Shown: positions 44,211 through 54,554, counted from the stretch's first letter. The stretch is DNA of 64,000 nt from Maribacter dokdonensis DSW-8 (GCF_001447995.1 NZ_LDPE01000001.1:930001-994000); one strand, 5' to 3'. The notes: a model not told the origin generated them from the letters alone. Numbers and translations: made by a program.

Positions 44211-46259
44211 CTAACTAATTAGATCTTTAGTAAACATTCTACTTTTCATGTATCTATTAAACTTAATATAATAGTACGAACTACTCACTGTCCACCCCAT
44301 CCAAGCCATTTTTTTATCATATAATAATGGTTTAACCTTTACCAAGTATCTAAATGTCTTTTCCGGACTCCAAATAAATTCTTTTAAAAGCTGTATTTTG
44401 GATTGAGACAATTGACTTGGATCATAAACCATACCTACTTTATTTCCCCCAACATTTTGATAAAAACCTTTAGAGATCAGTTGTATAAATTTCAACTTCT
44501 TCCTATTAGTAAACAATCCCAACCTCAACGCAAGTCCTGTTATGTAATTTTGAACCATAGTATCAGAATAAGTAAGTCCATTTAATGATTTCATCAAATC
44601 ATCGAATTGCGTATCCATAAACTTTTGAATAGGCGATATAAATTCATCAAATACCTTTTTTTCATTAGGCTCATGGTATTCTATAGTAGGAAATTCGGGA
44701 TTATTCTTATAACCTAAGGTACTTCCGTGTGGGGCTGCCAATAATTGCTCATACAATTGACCATTTGCTTGAAGAATATGGTCAGAATAACCTTTTTTAG
44801 GATACACCGTAAAATTTAGGCCGTATCTTTTTGTTTTACTTTCTATAGTATAAATTTCGCGCAAACCTATGTAATATCCGGTAACCGGTACTTCGCAATT
44901 TAAGTATTGATAAATGCATTCTTGCATGGTACCTCCCCAACCCACATCAACTAAAGTCATACCATCTGACTTAAAGTCAACGTTAAATGAATTTAAATAA
45001 TTATTAAAAGCATCGCGTTGCCCTACCCTATGTAACTCATAGGCTTCTTTAAAAGCGTCATTAGCTCGTAACTTAATAACAACGTCCGATGCACTGAAAT
45101 TTTCAATTTCTTCATCTTTATCTACACCAACCGCCGAAGCAATTGTTAATATATCTTTTTCTTCAATATTAAAAGATTCCAGAAACTGGGCAGTTGTCAT
45201 GACATCATAGTTCTTTTTTATAGGAGCAAATTTTTCTTCTTCAATAGGTTTTAGAGAAACTTGTTTAGCAGAATGCCTTGAAGCTTTGAAATAATGTGTT
45301 TTTATTTGATTCTCTGAACTTATTCCATTAAATTTCTGATAAGCATCAAATAAATGCTTTAAATAATGACCTTCACGTGCCAAAAAGAATAAATCCTTTA
45401 TACCTTTCTTTTTTGCTTCAGTATACAATCTTTCGGTAAAAAAATAAAAATGAATGATATATTCACTAAATGGATAATCACTTTTCTTACAATTCTTTTC
45501 TACCTTTTTACAAGCCTTAACGAACTCCTTTTCTACATTACCGAATAAATTCTTTTTATTTCTAAATTTATGTGAATAATGCTTTAAGAAGTTTCCTGAA
45601 ATACCGTGTTTAACGGAATTAATAACATCACTGGTTTTATTATCTCCCATCATGGCTGTTTCCGCTGCAACAGAACCTGTTGCTTCTAAAACTAAAGGGT
45701 ACAAATTACCTGCACTTTCTTTACTCTTTTTATAATCACATGAAATAAAAACTTCATTGAAAATATCAGTGATACCATGAAAATCTAACAATCTTAAAAT
45801 AATACTTTTAGGCAAGTGATAATCTGAAACTATATAAATACTATAATTTTCAGACTTCAAAAATTTTAGACCATCTACCAATGAAGCGTTTATAAACTGT
45901 ACAGAAGTTTCACTTCTATAATCTGCTTCCATAGTAATATTATAAAATTCTAACCATTCTACGTTATCCATAATATTAGAATTTATCAATCTATAGTACA
46001 CTTCCTTCATTACTAGCTCATAAGGCACCTCAACCTTACTTAATTTCATATCGGCAGCTAGCTTAGATACAACATTTGCTCTAATCTTAAATAAAACCCC
46101 AACATCTAATGTTAATCCCAAATCTCTAATGAGAAATTTAGCCCAAATTCTATATACATAATTTGGATGAACTGTTCTATGTATTAAAGTATCAAACAAA
46201 TCTGTAAAAACGACATTTATACTAGAATCGTTCTTTATCTTTTGTATTGTATTATTCAA
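44211..46259 (-). CDS. Large HAD-domain protein of the COG5610 type
   Basis: A 682-residue protein. The N-terminal third is a HAD domain with motif I VVFTDLFDTLI (Asp20 and Asp23), motif II YIVSDYHLPK and motif IV MGDNKTSD. The rest is an uncharacterised region with DLFFLAREGHYLKHLF near residue 295 and VDVGWGGTMQECIYQYL further on, the pattern of COG5610-type proteins found in capsule and O-antigen loci. The second half resembles no enzyme I can name; a glycosyl- or phospho-transferase role has been suggested only by context. It is convergent with the capsule genes and lies 216 nt downstream of the giant surface protein gene. Confidence 0.7.
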   Translation of the reverse strand: MNNTIQKIKNDSSINVVFTDLFDTLIHRTVHPNYVYRIWAKFLIRDLGLTLDVGVLFKIRANVVSKLAADMKLSKVEVPYELVMKEVYYRLINSNIMDNVEWLEFYNITMEADYRSETSVQFINASLVDGLKFLKSENYSIYIVSDYHLPKSIILRLLDFHGITDIFNEVFISCDYKKSKESAGNLYPLVLEATGSVAAETAMMGDNKTSDVINSVKHGISGNFLKHYSHKFRNKKNLFGNVEKEFVKACKKVEKNCKKSDYPFSEYIIHFYFFTERLYTEAKKKGIKDLFFLAREGHYLKHLFDAYQKFNGISSENQIKTHYFKASRHSAKQVSLKPIEEEKFAPIKKNYDVMTTAQFLESFNIEEKDILTIASAVGVDKDEEIENFSASDVVIKLRANDAFKEAYELHRVGQRDAFNNYLNSFNVDFKSDGMTLVDVGWGGTMQECIYQYLNCEVPVTGYYIGLREIYTIESKTKRYGLNFTVYPKKGYSDHILQANGQLYEQLLAAPHGSTLGYKNNPEFPTIEYHEPNEKKVFDEFISPIQKFMDTQFDDLMKSLNGLTYSDTMVQNYITGLALRLGLFTNRKKLKFIQLISKGFYQNVGGNKVGMVYDPSQLSQSKIQLLKEFIWSPEKTFRYLVKVKPLLYDKKMAWMGWTVSSSYYYIKFNRYMKSRMFTKDLIS

Positions 46260-46423
46260 TTTGAATTGTTTTAATGGCTACTAATAAATATAATTTATAA
46301 AGCTGGTTAAGATCTAAACATAAATACCTATGCCTGCTGACAAATTAAACCTTAAATAATAAGTTTTATTATAATTATTCGATAAAACTATATAATTAAC
46401 AGCATAACATGATTGAAACAAGA

Positions 46424-46458
46424 AAGTCGTGCTAAAGTAAAAAACTTTAACACGACTT
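46424..46458 (-). terminator. Hairpin after the giant surface protein gene
   Basis: AAGTCGTG pairs with CACGACTT and, inside, TAAAGT with ACTTTA, giving 14 bp with one mismatch and a 5-nt loop. The T run after it on the minus strand is weak. Confidence 0.6.
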
Positions 46459-46475
46459 AAATTATAAAACAAATG

Positions 46476-46735
46476 TTACCTTCTTAAAATTAGTCTCTTA
46501 GAAACAGGTTCATCATTATTCAATACAACAGTAACAACATATACATCTGCGGTTAAAATTTCTAATGATATTCTATACGTGCCACTTACAAAAATTTCAT
46601 TAGGGGTGTACTGCTTAATTAATCTACCCGCGGAATCATGGAGCATAAAACCGATGATATCTTCATCATCAACAATACCATTTAAAGTTATTTCAACAAA
46701 ATCTACAGACGGATTAGGTGATAATACCATATCCA
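46476..46735 (-). other. T9SS type A sorting domain of the giant protein
   Basis: The last 80 or so residues have the typical pattern SPNPSVDFVEITLNG, then DSAGRLIKQYTPN, and end with KRLILRR. Such domains direct proteins through the type IX system to the cell surface in Bacteroidota. Confidence 0.85.
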
Positions 46736-49700
46736 ACGCTACTTCTTCAAGTACTTCATTTTCTTCTACCACAATGGACAATGAAGTTGAGTCCGTTAAA
46801 CCTTCCTCATCTGTTACCGTTAAAACAACTTCATATGTACCAGCTGTTTCAAATTCAAATTCAGTATCAGCCTCAAATACTATGTTACCATCACCAAAAT
46901 TCCATTCATAAGAAACAATACCGTTATCATCAGTTGAATTACTTCCTATAAATGATACCGTAAGCGGAGCTTCACCTGTAGCCACATCTGAACTAGCCAC
47001 AGCAACTGGTGCTTCGTTGAATTCATTTTCAACAACCACCGTAATCACTAGAGATGCTTCATCTGTTAAGCCTTCATCATCGGTCACGGTCAATACCACC
47101 GTAAAATCACCGGCAGTTTCAAAAACATGCTCTGGATCAACTTCCATAGAAGTTCCACCATCACCAAAGTCCCATGAATAAGTAACAATGTTATTATCAT
47201 CTGTAGAATTACTACCTACAAACGATACTGAAAGCGGTGCTTCACCTGTTGTTATATCTGAACTAGCTATGGCAACTGGTGCTTCATTTACAACTATACC
47301 CTCTTCAACCGTTATAGTCAGCGTTGTGGTATTGGACAATCCTTCTTCATCCGTAACGGTTAAGGCTACCTCAAATACACCTGCAGTTTCAAAAACATAC
47401 TCTGGATCTGCTAAATTTGATGTACCGCCATCAATAAAATCCCAAGTATAGCTAGCTATACCATCATCATCTGTGGAGTTACTACCTACAAAAGACACAG
47501 TAAGTGGCGCTTCACCAGAAACAATATCTGAACTAGCTATGGCTACTGGTGCCACGTTTGGTTCATTTACGGTTATGGTCAATGAAGTATTATTGGTTTG
47601 ACCTTCAGCATCGCTTACCGTTAATATCACCTCATAAACATTAACATCTTCAAAAGTATATACAGGATTCATTTCATTTGAAGTTTCACCATTTCCAAAA
47701 TCCCATAAATAGGATACTACACCATTATCATCAGAAGACCCACTACCATTAAAGGAAACCGTTAGCGGAGCATCACCTTCCAATACATCTGCGGTAGCAA
47801 GCGCTATAGGAATACCATTTCCAGCCACAGAAATATTAGCGGCAGAAGTATCTACTTTACCATCTGCATCCGTAACCGTTAAGGAAACATTATAGGTATC
47901 AGAGGCAGCGTATACATGAATTGGATTTGGTTCGTCAGAGGTGTTTCCATCTCCAAAATCCCAAAAATAAGATACAATTCCGTTATCATCCGTACTTGAC
48001 GAAGAATCAAAACTTACCTGAAGTTCATCTATGGTATAATCAAAAGCACTTTCAGGTGCAGTGGTATCAGGTAAATATTGTATTAATGTAGCTTTTGTCT
48101 CAGTAGCACTATCATCTATAGAATTTGACACGCCACCTCTTCCACGTAAATGAATACTTACCAAATCATTAACTCCATCACTATAGACTTGAACCCTTAA
48201 TCCGTCCATTTGAATAGGTGCTTGTTCCGTACCACCCCATTCGTAAATACCAGCATCGATCCAGCCACCTGCTCCTTCATCCAAAACAATCCAATCATTA
48301 CCTACACGGTAACTAATTCTCCATAAAGAATTTGGCTGTGGTTGATTATCATATGCACCACCAAAGGTGATATAATTCACTAATTTACGTGAGGCCCAAT
48401 CTACTTGCCATCTAAAACCATTGTCAACATCCGGTGTTCCTAAATTAGCACCAAACGGCTCTCCATATTCATTATAATCCGTACGAACAAAATAATCATC
48501 TCTTGCCGGATCGTATAATATAGACTGTACTGTTCCCCTAGGATTCGTGGCCGATCCAGTTACCGTTGCATCTGGTAATAAGGCAATATTAATACCTGCA
48601 TTAGGTCCATTATCTGGTTGATCACTGGTTACAATAATATCTACAGATGCTTGATCCGTTAACCCTTGCTCATCTGTTACCGTTAAAGTAGCGGTATAGT
48701 TGCCAGGTTGAGTATAAACATATGTAGGATCTGCTTCCGTAGATGAATTGCCATCTCCAAAATCCCATGTATAGGTCACTACAGCAACATCATCACTTGA
48801 ATTTCTACCTACAAAATCTTCCGTAAGTGGTGCTGCCCCCGTAATTAGACTTGTTTCTATTACGGCAACTGGCGCTTCATTTGCTGGTGCACCCAAGTTA
48901 ATGACTTGAGTAGAGGTGTCGCTTAAACCGTCTGCATCGGTTACTGTTAACATAACGCTGTAAGAACCTGAAGTTGCAAACACGTTTGTTGGGTTTTGGT
49001 CAGTTGACGTATTACCATCTCCAAAATCCCATTCATAAGATATAATACCCATATCGTCAGTACTTAAAGTAGCATCAAAATCGACTTCAAGATCATTAAT
49101 AACATATTCAAAACTGCTTTCAGGAGCTCCTGTGTCCGGCAAATATTGAATCAACGTAGCCTTTGTCTCCGTAGCACTATCATTTACTTTGTTGGACACA
49201 CCGCCTCTACCTCTTAAGTGGATACTAATTAAATCATTAATACCGTCACTATATACTTGCACACGAAGTCCATCTATAGCCATTGGTGCCTGAGCTTGAC
49301 CTCCCCATTCAAATATACCAGCATTGATCCAACCTCCTGTACCTTCTTCTAAGATAGACCAGCTATTTCCAACTCTATAACTAACTCTCCACAACGAATT
49401 TGGTTGTGGTTGGTTATCAAAAACACCACCGATGGTAATGTAATTCACATTTTTTCTATTGGCCCAGTCTACCTGCCATACAAATGCATTATCAACGTCA
49501 GGTGTTCCAAGGTTTTCACCTTTTGCAACCCCATACTCATTGAAATCTGTTATTTCATAATAATTATCTCTTGATGGGTCAAAAAGAATAGCTTGCGGTG
49601 TTCCTCTACCATTTAAAACAGATCCATTTAATACTGCATCTGGAAGTAATGCCAAATTTAAACCGGCATTTGGATTGTTGTCCACAGCTCCTCCATTAGC

Positions 49701-52700
49701 TAAAATAGTGAGTTCGTCTATATTGGTGTTACCATCTGCATCGGTAACCGTTAAAGTAACCGTATAGTTGCCAGATGCCGAGTAAGTATAATTTGGATTA
49801 GCCACATTGGCAGTTTCTCCATTTCCAAAATCCCATAAATAAGAGACCACACCAGCATCGTCACTAGAATCACTACCTCTAAACTGTACATTTAAAGGTG
49901 CAGGACCTACGGACACATCTGAAGTAGCAACCGCCACCGGTATAGAATTATCTTCCATTACAGTAATTTCTTGAACCGAAATATCACTTAAACCATTGCC
50001 ATCCGTAACTGTTAAAGTAACATCATATGTACCAGAAGTTTCGTAAGTATGTACAGGGTTTGCACTGGTAGAACCGTTACCATCTCCAAAATCCCATGTA
50101 TAGGAAACAATGCCAACATTATCTGTGCTTTCAGAAGAATCAAAAGTTACTTCCAAATTATTTATAGTGTAATCAAAAGCACTTTCTGGCGCACCGGTAT
50201 CTGGTAAAAATTGTATTAAGGTAGCTTTTGTTAGGGTATCACTATCATCTAATCTATTAGAAATCCCACCTCGACCTCTTAGATGAATACTTACTACTTC
50301 ATTTACACCATTACTATACACTTGAACCCTAAGACCGTCCATCTGAATGGGTGTTGTAGTTGCACCACCCCATTCAAAGATTCCAGCATCGATCCACCCA
50401 CCAGTTCCTTCTTCTAAGATAGTCCAATCATTACCAATTCTATAACTAATTCTCCATTCAGAATTTGGTTGTGGTTGATTAGGATATACTCCACCAAAGG
50501 TGATATAATTAACTTCCTTTCTATTAGCCCAATCTACCTGCCATTTAAAACCGTTATCTACATCTGGAGTTCCTAAGTTTTCACCATTGGCAACACCATA
50601 TTCATTAAAATCAGTGACAACAAAGTAATTATCCTGTAATGGATCATATAATATAGCTTCAGGTGTACCTCGACCATTTTCTACCGAACCGCTTAATACA
50701 GCATCTGACAACAAGGCTAAATTCACATTAGCGTTTGCATTATTATCCACTGCACCTCCATTTGCAACAATTTTTATCGTTGATTCATCAGCGTTACCAT
50801 CTGCATCAGTAACCGTTAATGTAGCATTATAAGTACCAGGTACCGTATATTCATATATTGGATCTTCTTCTGAAGACGTAGAACCATCTCCAAAATCCCA
50901 AGCGTAGGAAACTATGCTAACATCATCTGTAGAACCACTGCCCGTGAATTCAACAGTCAAAGGCGCAGGACCCGATTGAACATTGGAAGAGGCATTGGCC
51001 ACCGGTATAACAGGAACTCCATCAACAGTTATACTTTGCGTAAAACTATCACTTAATCCATCAGCATCCGTTACCGTCAAAGTAACATCATAAGTTCCTG
51101 GACCTACAAAATCATAAACTGGGTTTTGTTCATCTGATGTCTCACCATCTCCAAAGTCCCAATCAAAGGTCACAATACCAACATCATCAGTACTTTCGGA
51201 AGTATCAAAAGTTACCTCCAGATCATTAGTTGTATAATCAAATCTTGCAGTTGGAGCACCATCATCTTCCAAATATTGAAACAAGGTTGCTTTTATAGGT
51301 TGGTCAGTGTCGTCAATTCTTAAAGAGTTACCTCCTCTTGCCCTTAAATGCGTACTTTCAATATCATTTACGCCATCACTATATAATTGCATACGGAAAG
51401 CATCAGCTTCAATAGGCTCTTGAGATTTACCTCCCCATTCATAAATTCCAGAATCGATCCAACCACCAACTCCTTCTTCTATTAATATCCAGTTGTCTCC
51501 TTGACGATAACTAAGTCTCCAAGCCGTATTGGGTTGAGGTTGATTAGGATAAGTACCCCCAAAAGTAATATAGTTGACTAACTTTTTATTCAACCAATCT
51601 ACTCTCCAAGTAATCGCTTCATCTATAGGTAATGTACCCGCATCATGATATTGAAGAACTCCAAATTCATTCCAATCCGTTGCTACAACGTAATCATTGA
51701 TTGAAGGGTCATATAATATATCCTGGGCTACCCCACGCCCCTCTTCACCATGTATTTGACTAGATAATATTGCATCACCAGCCAAGGCTACATTAATATT
51801 CTCATCTGCTGTATTATTAACAGCGCCACCAGTTACAGTAATTTCAATTGATTTTGATTCTGTTTGACCATCATTATCTGTAACTGCCAAAGTAGCGGTA
51901 TAAACACCTGGTACTGTATACGTATGACTAGGATCTATTTCTGAAGATGTTCCACCGTCACCAAAAGTCCATTCATATGAATCAACAGACTCGTCATCGG
52001 TAGATTCATTACCTGTAAAATTGACTATCAAATCTATATTACCAAGCGTTTTATCTGCCGAAATTACCGGTGTGGGTGGAATTGATAAGTTAGTAATCCA
52101 CTCCTCCAATAAGGCCACACCTGCTTCATCTACCTGACCTTTGGCTAACCACGGCATCATTACACCTGGTGTAGTACTATTAGCTCTATGATAAATTTGA
52201 GATTTAGATGGATCACCTACAAAAATAATCTGCTGATCCGATGGCATTTCTTCCACAGGTTCCGCAATTGATGCTGTCAATAAATTAGTTTCTATTAAAC
52301 TTTTTGATAATCTTAAATCAAAATCTGCGCGAAGGTTATTATCCGATCGATGACAATAAGCACAATTTAAATCTAAGTATGATCTTGCTTTGTCATCAAT
52401 ACTCGCATTAATATCATTAATGGATGCATGGGTCAAAAAGTTTTGTGTATCGCCATCAGTTATGGTTTCCTCTATAAAACCAAGCTCACTTAATGTTACT
52501 AATTGATTACCAGAAACACCGCCAACACCAGTATAATCATAGTCACTATTCAAATTCCGAGTTCTTGGCCCTAAAGTTCCTTTTGATATTTCATTGTGAC
52601 AACTTAAACATTCACTTGTGGATGGATATTGCCACGTAATTGTTTTGCTACCCCCACCTTCTAAAGCAACTTGAACATCTTGTGCATCACCAGAACTCAT

Positions 52701-54503
52701 ATCAATAAGAGTTGCATCGGTTTGTGCAGCATTCCACTTATATGATAAGAAAGTCCAATTTCCATTGCTATTTTTTATAGAAAATCTCGTCTCAACTTTT
52801 TGCGTCACCTCTGGGTTATTTTCATCTATAGGGTAATCAAAATGCTTTATCATTACCGAACCCACGGGAAATTCCCATATTCCATTTTCTGAATAATTAA
52901 TTTGTTCATCAACTGTATCTGGATTTCCATCATTGGGAATAGCCATCCAACGTTTTTTCAATGCACCATCGGACCAAAAAGGATCAATTAGTTCGTACGG
53001 TAAAAAACCATCTTTAACCACCAAATTTTCAACATCAGTAAAAGCTCCAGTTGCTGTCAAGGTTTGAGGTACACCAGTAACAACTCCTGGTTCAACAAAC
53101 CTTAGTAATTGTATATTATTACCTGCAGTAAGGTAAAATATGTCTCCATCAGCATCTTCTCCAAATGAAATAGGTCTTCTAGGCATAGAACCCAAAGTGG
53201 AAACCTCTCCCGAAGATATATCAACAGACAATATCTTTTCAGTAATGTAGTCCGCAGTAATATACTTTCCATTAAAAGACGTGAATTCCGAACCTCTATA
53301 TACATGACCGCCAATGATAGAACCAGCATCCTCCCTTGAGAATGCAGTTAATGGTAATTCATGAGGCATGTCATTTAACAAACTAGTAATTCCGCAACCA
53401 TTTTCAGGTCCCTGAACCTCACCTTCATATACAGGCCAACCATAATTTCCACCATATGTAAGTACATTTATTTCATCATGAGTACTTAGCCCTACATCAC
53501 CTATATATATTGAACCGGTATCCGAATCTTTACTCATACGATGTGGACTCCGTATTCCAATAGCATAAAACTCTTCAAAATTATTACCTGATGGATCTAA
53601 AAAAGGATTATCATTAGGAATAAAATAATTCTGACCTGTAACTTCTTCGGGTGCCCCTATGTCTTCAGGCATTTTTCTTATTGCCGGATGACTTTTAGTA
53701 ATGTCCATATCCACATCTATACGTAAAATACTTCCATCAATATTTTCAGATATATCTTGAGAGCTAATTGCACGTCCTTGTTCCCCTATTGCTACATATA
53801 AAAAACCATCATCTCCAAATACCAAAGCCCCACCTCGGTGTGCAGTGTTTAACATTCTACGTCTTATTAGCCTAATTCTAGAACCTTCAACAAAGGAAAG
53901 ATCAACAGGGTCAATTTCAAAACGCTCTAAATGAATGTAATTTCCATGAAAATTATTGAAATCACATCCAAAGGTTCCATTTCCTCCATCATTTAAGGTA
54001 TCATCACCTGTTTCTGATTCTGTAGTATAATATATAAACACATAATTATTACCACTTGTCCCAAAATCAGGGTGTAATTCTAGTCCTAATAGACCACCGT
54101 CCCAAACTTCAATATTTCCATCAGTTCTAGTACCCGCAGCAGAACCGACTTCTTCAGAAAAATCAACAATTAAGTTTTTAACATTTGCATTTTGATCATC
54201 TTGAAACCAAAAAATCTCCCCGTTTAGTTGACCAACTATTATCCGGTCCTGTAATGGCACAGGATTAAAGGTTAATGGATAATCAAAGGTTAAATTCTCA
54301 AATGCAACTTCATAAGGCTGAGTACTAATATTAAGATCTGGAAAGTTTGTATCCGAAAATGCTACATAAGGAGTAGCCTCAGTTAAACCAGGTCCAAAAA
54401 ACATTGGACTAAAACTCATAAAAACCGCTACTGAACCTACAACACTTGTTGCTAGCAGTAATTTTTTTACATTACGAAAAGATGAAGTAATTTTTTTAAT
54501 CAT
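46476..54503 (-). CDS. Giant T9SS-secreted protein: sugar-dehydrogenase-like head, dihaem motifs, jelly-roll and PKD repeats
   Basis: About 2675 residues from the preferred ATG at 54503; the frame is open to 54554 (2692), but the basic/hydrophobic signal follows 54503. A beta-propeller domain resembling glucose/sorbosone dehydrogenases covers the first 480 or so residues (LGLELHPDFG, HRGGALVFGDDGFLYVAIGE, NYGWPVYEGE). Two CxxCH haem motifs follow, CLSCH (52610-52596) and CAYCH (52364-52350), in a dihaem-cytochrome-like region. Then come 12 PKD domains and four jelly-roll-like modules, ending in a T9SS sorting domain (LSPNPSVDFVEITLNG...VSKRLILRR). I infer a cell-surface or released sugar oxidase bound to polysaccharide. 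No close named relative is known to me. Confidence 0.8.
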   Translation of the reverse strand: MIKKITSSFRNVKKLLLATSVVGSVAVFMSFSPMFFGPGLTEATPYVAFSDTNFPDLNISTQPYEVAFENLTFDYPLTFNPVPLQDRIIVGQLNGEIFWFQDDQNANVKNLIVDFSEEVGSAAGTRTDGNIEVWDGGLLGLELHPDFGTSGNNYVFIYYTTESETGDDTLNDGGNGTFGCDFNNFHGNYIHLERFEIDPVDLSFVEGSRIRLIRRRMLNTAHRGGALVFGDDGFLYVAIGEQGRAISSQDISENIDGSILRIDVDMDITKSHPAIRKMPEDIGAPEEVTGQNYFIPNDNPFLDPSGNNFEEFYAIGIRSPHRMSKDSDTGSIYIGDVGLSTHDEINVLTYGGNYGWPVYEGEVQGPENGCGITSLLNDMPHELPLTAFSREDAGSIIGGHVYRGSEFTSFNGKYITADYITEKILSVDISSGEVSTLGSMPRRPISFGEDADGDIFYLTAGNNIQLLRFVEPGVVTGVPQTLTATGAFTDVENLVVKDGFLPYELIDPFWSDGALKKRWMAIPNDGNPDTVDEQINYSENGIWEFPVGSVMIKHFDYPIDENNPEVTQKVETRFSIKNSNGNWTFLSYKWNAAQTDATLIDMSSGDAQDVQVALEGGGSKTITWQYPSTSECLSCHNEISKGTLGPRTRNLNSDYDYTGVGGVSGNQLVTLSELGFIEETITDGDTQNFLTHASINDINASIDDKARSYLDLNCAYCHRSDNNLRADFDLRLSKSLIETNLLTASIAEPVEEMPSDQQIIFVGDPSKSQIYHRANSTTPGVMMPWLAKGQVDEAGVALLEEWITNLSIPPTPVISADKTLGNIDLIVNFTGNESTDDESVDSYEWTFGDGGTSSEIDPSHTYTVPGVYTATLAVTDNDGQTESKSIEITVTGGAVNNTADENINVALAGDAILSSQIHGEEGRGVAQDILYDPSINDYVVATDWNEFGVLQYHDAGTLPIDEAITWRVDWLNKKLVNYITFGGTYPNQPQPNTAWRLSYRQGDNWILIEEGVGGWIDSGIYEWGGKSQEPIEADAFRMQLYSDGVNDIESTHLRARGGNSLRIDDTDQPIKATLFQYLEDDGAPTARFDYTTNDLEVTFDTSESTDDVGIVTFDWDFGDGETSDEQNPVYDFVGPGTYDVTLTVTDADGLSDSFTQSITVDGVPVIPVANASSNVQSGPAPLTVEFTGSGSTDDVSIVSYAWDFGDGSTSSEEDPIYEYTVPGTYNATLTVTDADGNADESTIKIVANGGAVDNNANANVNLALLSDAVLSGSVENGRGTPEAILYDPLQDNYFVVTDFNEYGVANGENLGTPDVDNGFKWQVDWANRKEVNYITFGGVYPNQPQPNSEWRISYRIGNDWTILEEGTGGWIDAGIFEWGGATTTPIQMDGLRVQVYSNGVNEVVSIHLRGRGGISNRLDDSDTLTKATLIQFLPDTGAPESAFDYTINNLEVTFDSSESTDNVGIVSYTWDFGDGNGSTSANPVHTYETSGTYDVTLTVTDGNGLSDISVQEITVMEDNSIPVAVATSDVSVGPAPLNVQFRGSDSSDDAGVVSYLWDFGNGETANVANPNYTYSASGNYTVTLTVTDADGNTNIDELTILANGGAVDNNPNAGLNLALLPDAVLNGSVLNGRGTPQAILFDPSRDNYYEITDFNEYGVAKGENLGTPDVDNAFVWQVDWANRKNVNYITIGGVFDNQPQPNSLWRVSYRVGNSWSILEEGTGGWINAGIFEWGGQAQAPMAIDGLRVQVYSDGINDLISIHLRGRGGVSNKVNDSATETKATLIQYLPDTGAPESSFEYVINDLEVDFDATLSTDDMGIISYEWDFGDGNTSTDQNPTNVFATSGSYSVMLTVTDADGLSDTSTQVINLGAPANEAPVAVIETSLITGAAPLTEDFVGRNSSDDVAVVTYTWDFGDGNSSTEADPTYVYTQPGNYTATLTVTDEQGLTDQASVDIIVTSDQPDNGPNAGINIALLPDATVTGSATNPRGTVQSILYDPARDDYFVRTDYNEYGEPFGANLGTPDVDNGFRWQVDWASRKLVNYITFGGAYDNQPQPNSLWRISYRVGNDWIVLDEGAGGWIDAGIYEWGGTEQAPIQMDGLRVQVYSDGVNDLVSIHLRGRGGVSNSIDDSATETKATLIQYLPDTTAPESAFDYTIDELQVSFDSSSSTDDNGIVSYFWDFGDGNTSDEPNPIHVYAASDTYNVSLTVTDADGKVDTSAANISVAGNGIPIALATADVLEGDAPLTVSFNGSGSSDDNGVVSYLWDFGNGETSNEMNPVYTFEDVNVYEVILTVSDAEGQTNNTSLTITVNEPNVAPVAIASSDIVSGEAPLTVSFVGSNSTDDDGIASYTWDFIDGGTSNLADPEYVFETAGVFEVALTVTDEEGLSNTTTLTITVEEGIVVNEAPVAIASSDITTGEAPLSVSFVGSNSTDDNNIVTYSWDFGDGGTSMEVDPEHVFETAGDFTVVLTVTDDEGLTDEASLVITVVVENEFNEAPVAVASSDVATGEAPLTVSFIGSNSTDDNGIVSYEWNFGDGNIVFEADTEFEFETAGTYEVVLTVTDEEGLTDSTSLSIVVEENEVLEEVALDMVLSPNPSVDFVEITLNGIVDDEDIIGFMLHDSAGRLIKQYTPNEIFVSGTYRISLEILTADVYVVTVVLNNDEPVSKRLILRR
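46770..47830 (-). repeat. Four tandem PKD domains (PKD9-PKD12)
   Basis: Four successive domains of about 84-90 residues each carry a WDFGDG-type core and the phrases GEAPLTVSF, GSNSTDD and LTVTDEEGL. They are more alike to each other than to the earlier PKD copies and appear to be a recent tandem expansion. Confidence 0.85.
48065..48617 (-). repeat. Jelly-roll-like module 4
   Basis: A copy of about 180 residues beginning GPNAGINIALLPDATVTGS and containing NYITFGGAYDNQPQPNS, EGAGGWIDAGIYEWGG and VSIHLRGRGG. It looks like an F5/8 type C (discoidin/CBM32-like) beta sandwich, but the fold is inferred by eye. Confidence 0.65.
49135..49685 (-). repeat. Jelly-roll-like module 3
   Basis: Begins NPNAGLNLALLPDAVLNGS and holds the same NYITIGGVFDNQPQPNS, GWINAGIFEWGG and ISIHLRGRGG framework. 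Followed by PKD6 and PKD7. Confidence 0.65.
50205..50750 (-). repeat. Jelly-roll-like module 2
   Basis: Begins NANANVNLALLSDAVLSGS, with NYITFGGVYPNQPQPNS and VSIHLRGRGGISNR. Followed by PKD4 and PKD5. Confidence 0.65.
51280..51820 (-). repeat. Jelly-roll-like module 1 (most divergent copy)
   Basis: Begins TADENINVALAGDAILSSQ, with NYITFGGTYPNQPQPNT and LRARGGNSLR. It diverges more than modules 2-4. PKD1 precedes it and PKD2-PKD3 follow. Confidence 0.65.
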
Positions 54504-54554
54504 AATTCTAATTAATATAGAGATGGGTATAATTATAAAACAAAAAAAAAGCAA

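Noticed and set aside
46579..47451. Plus-strand open frames opposite the PKD repeats
   Set aside because: They are low-complexity shadows of the repetitive minus-strand gene and recur at each repeat because of codon periodicity.
48065..51820. Regular 1.07-kb repetition considered as a possible CRISPR or tandem-repeat array
   Set aside because: The periodicity is at protein-domain level within one open reading frame, with no short direct repeats and spacers.
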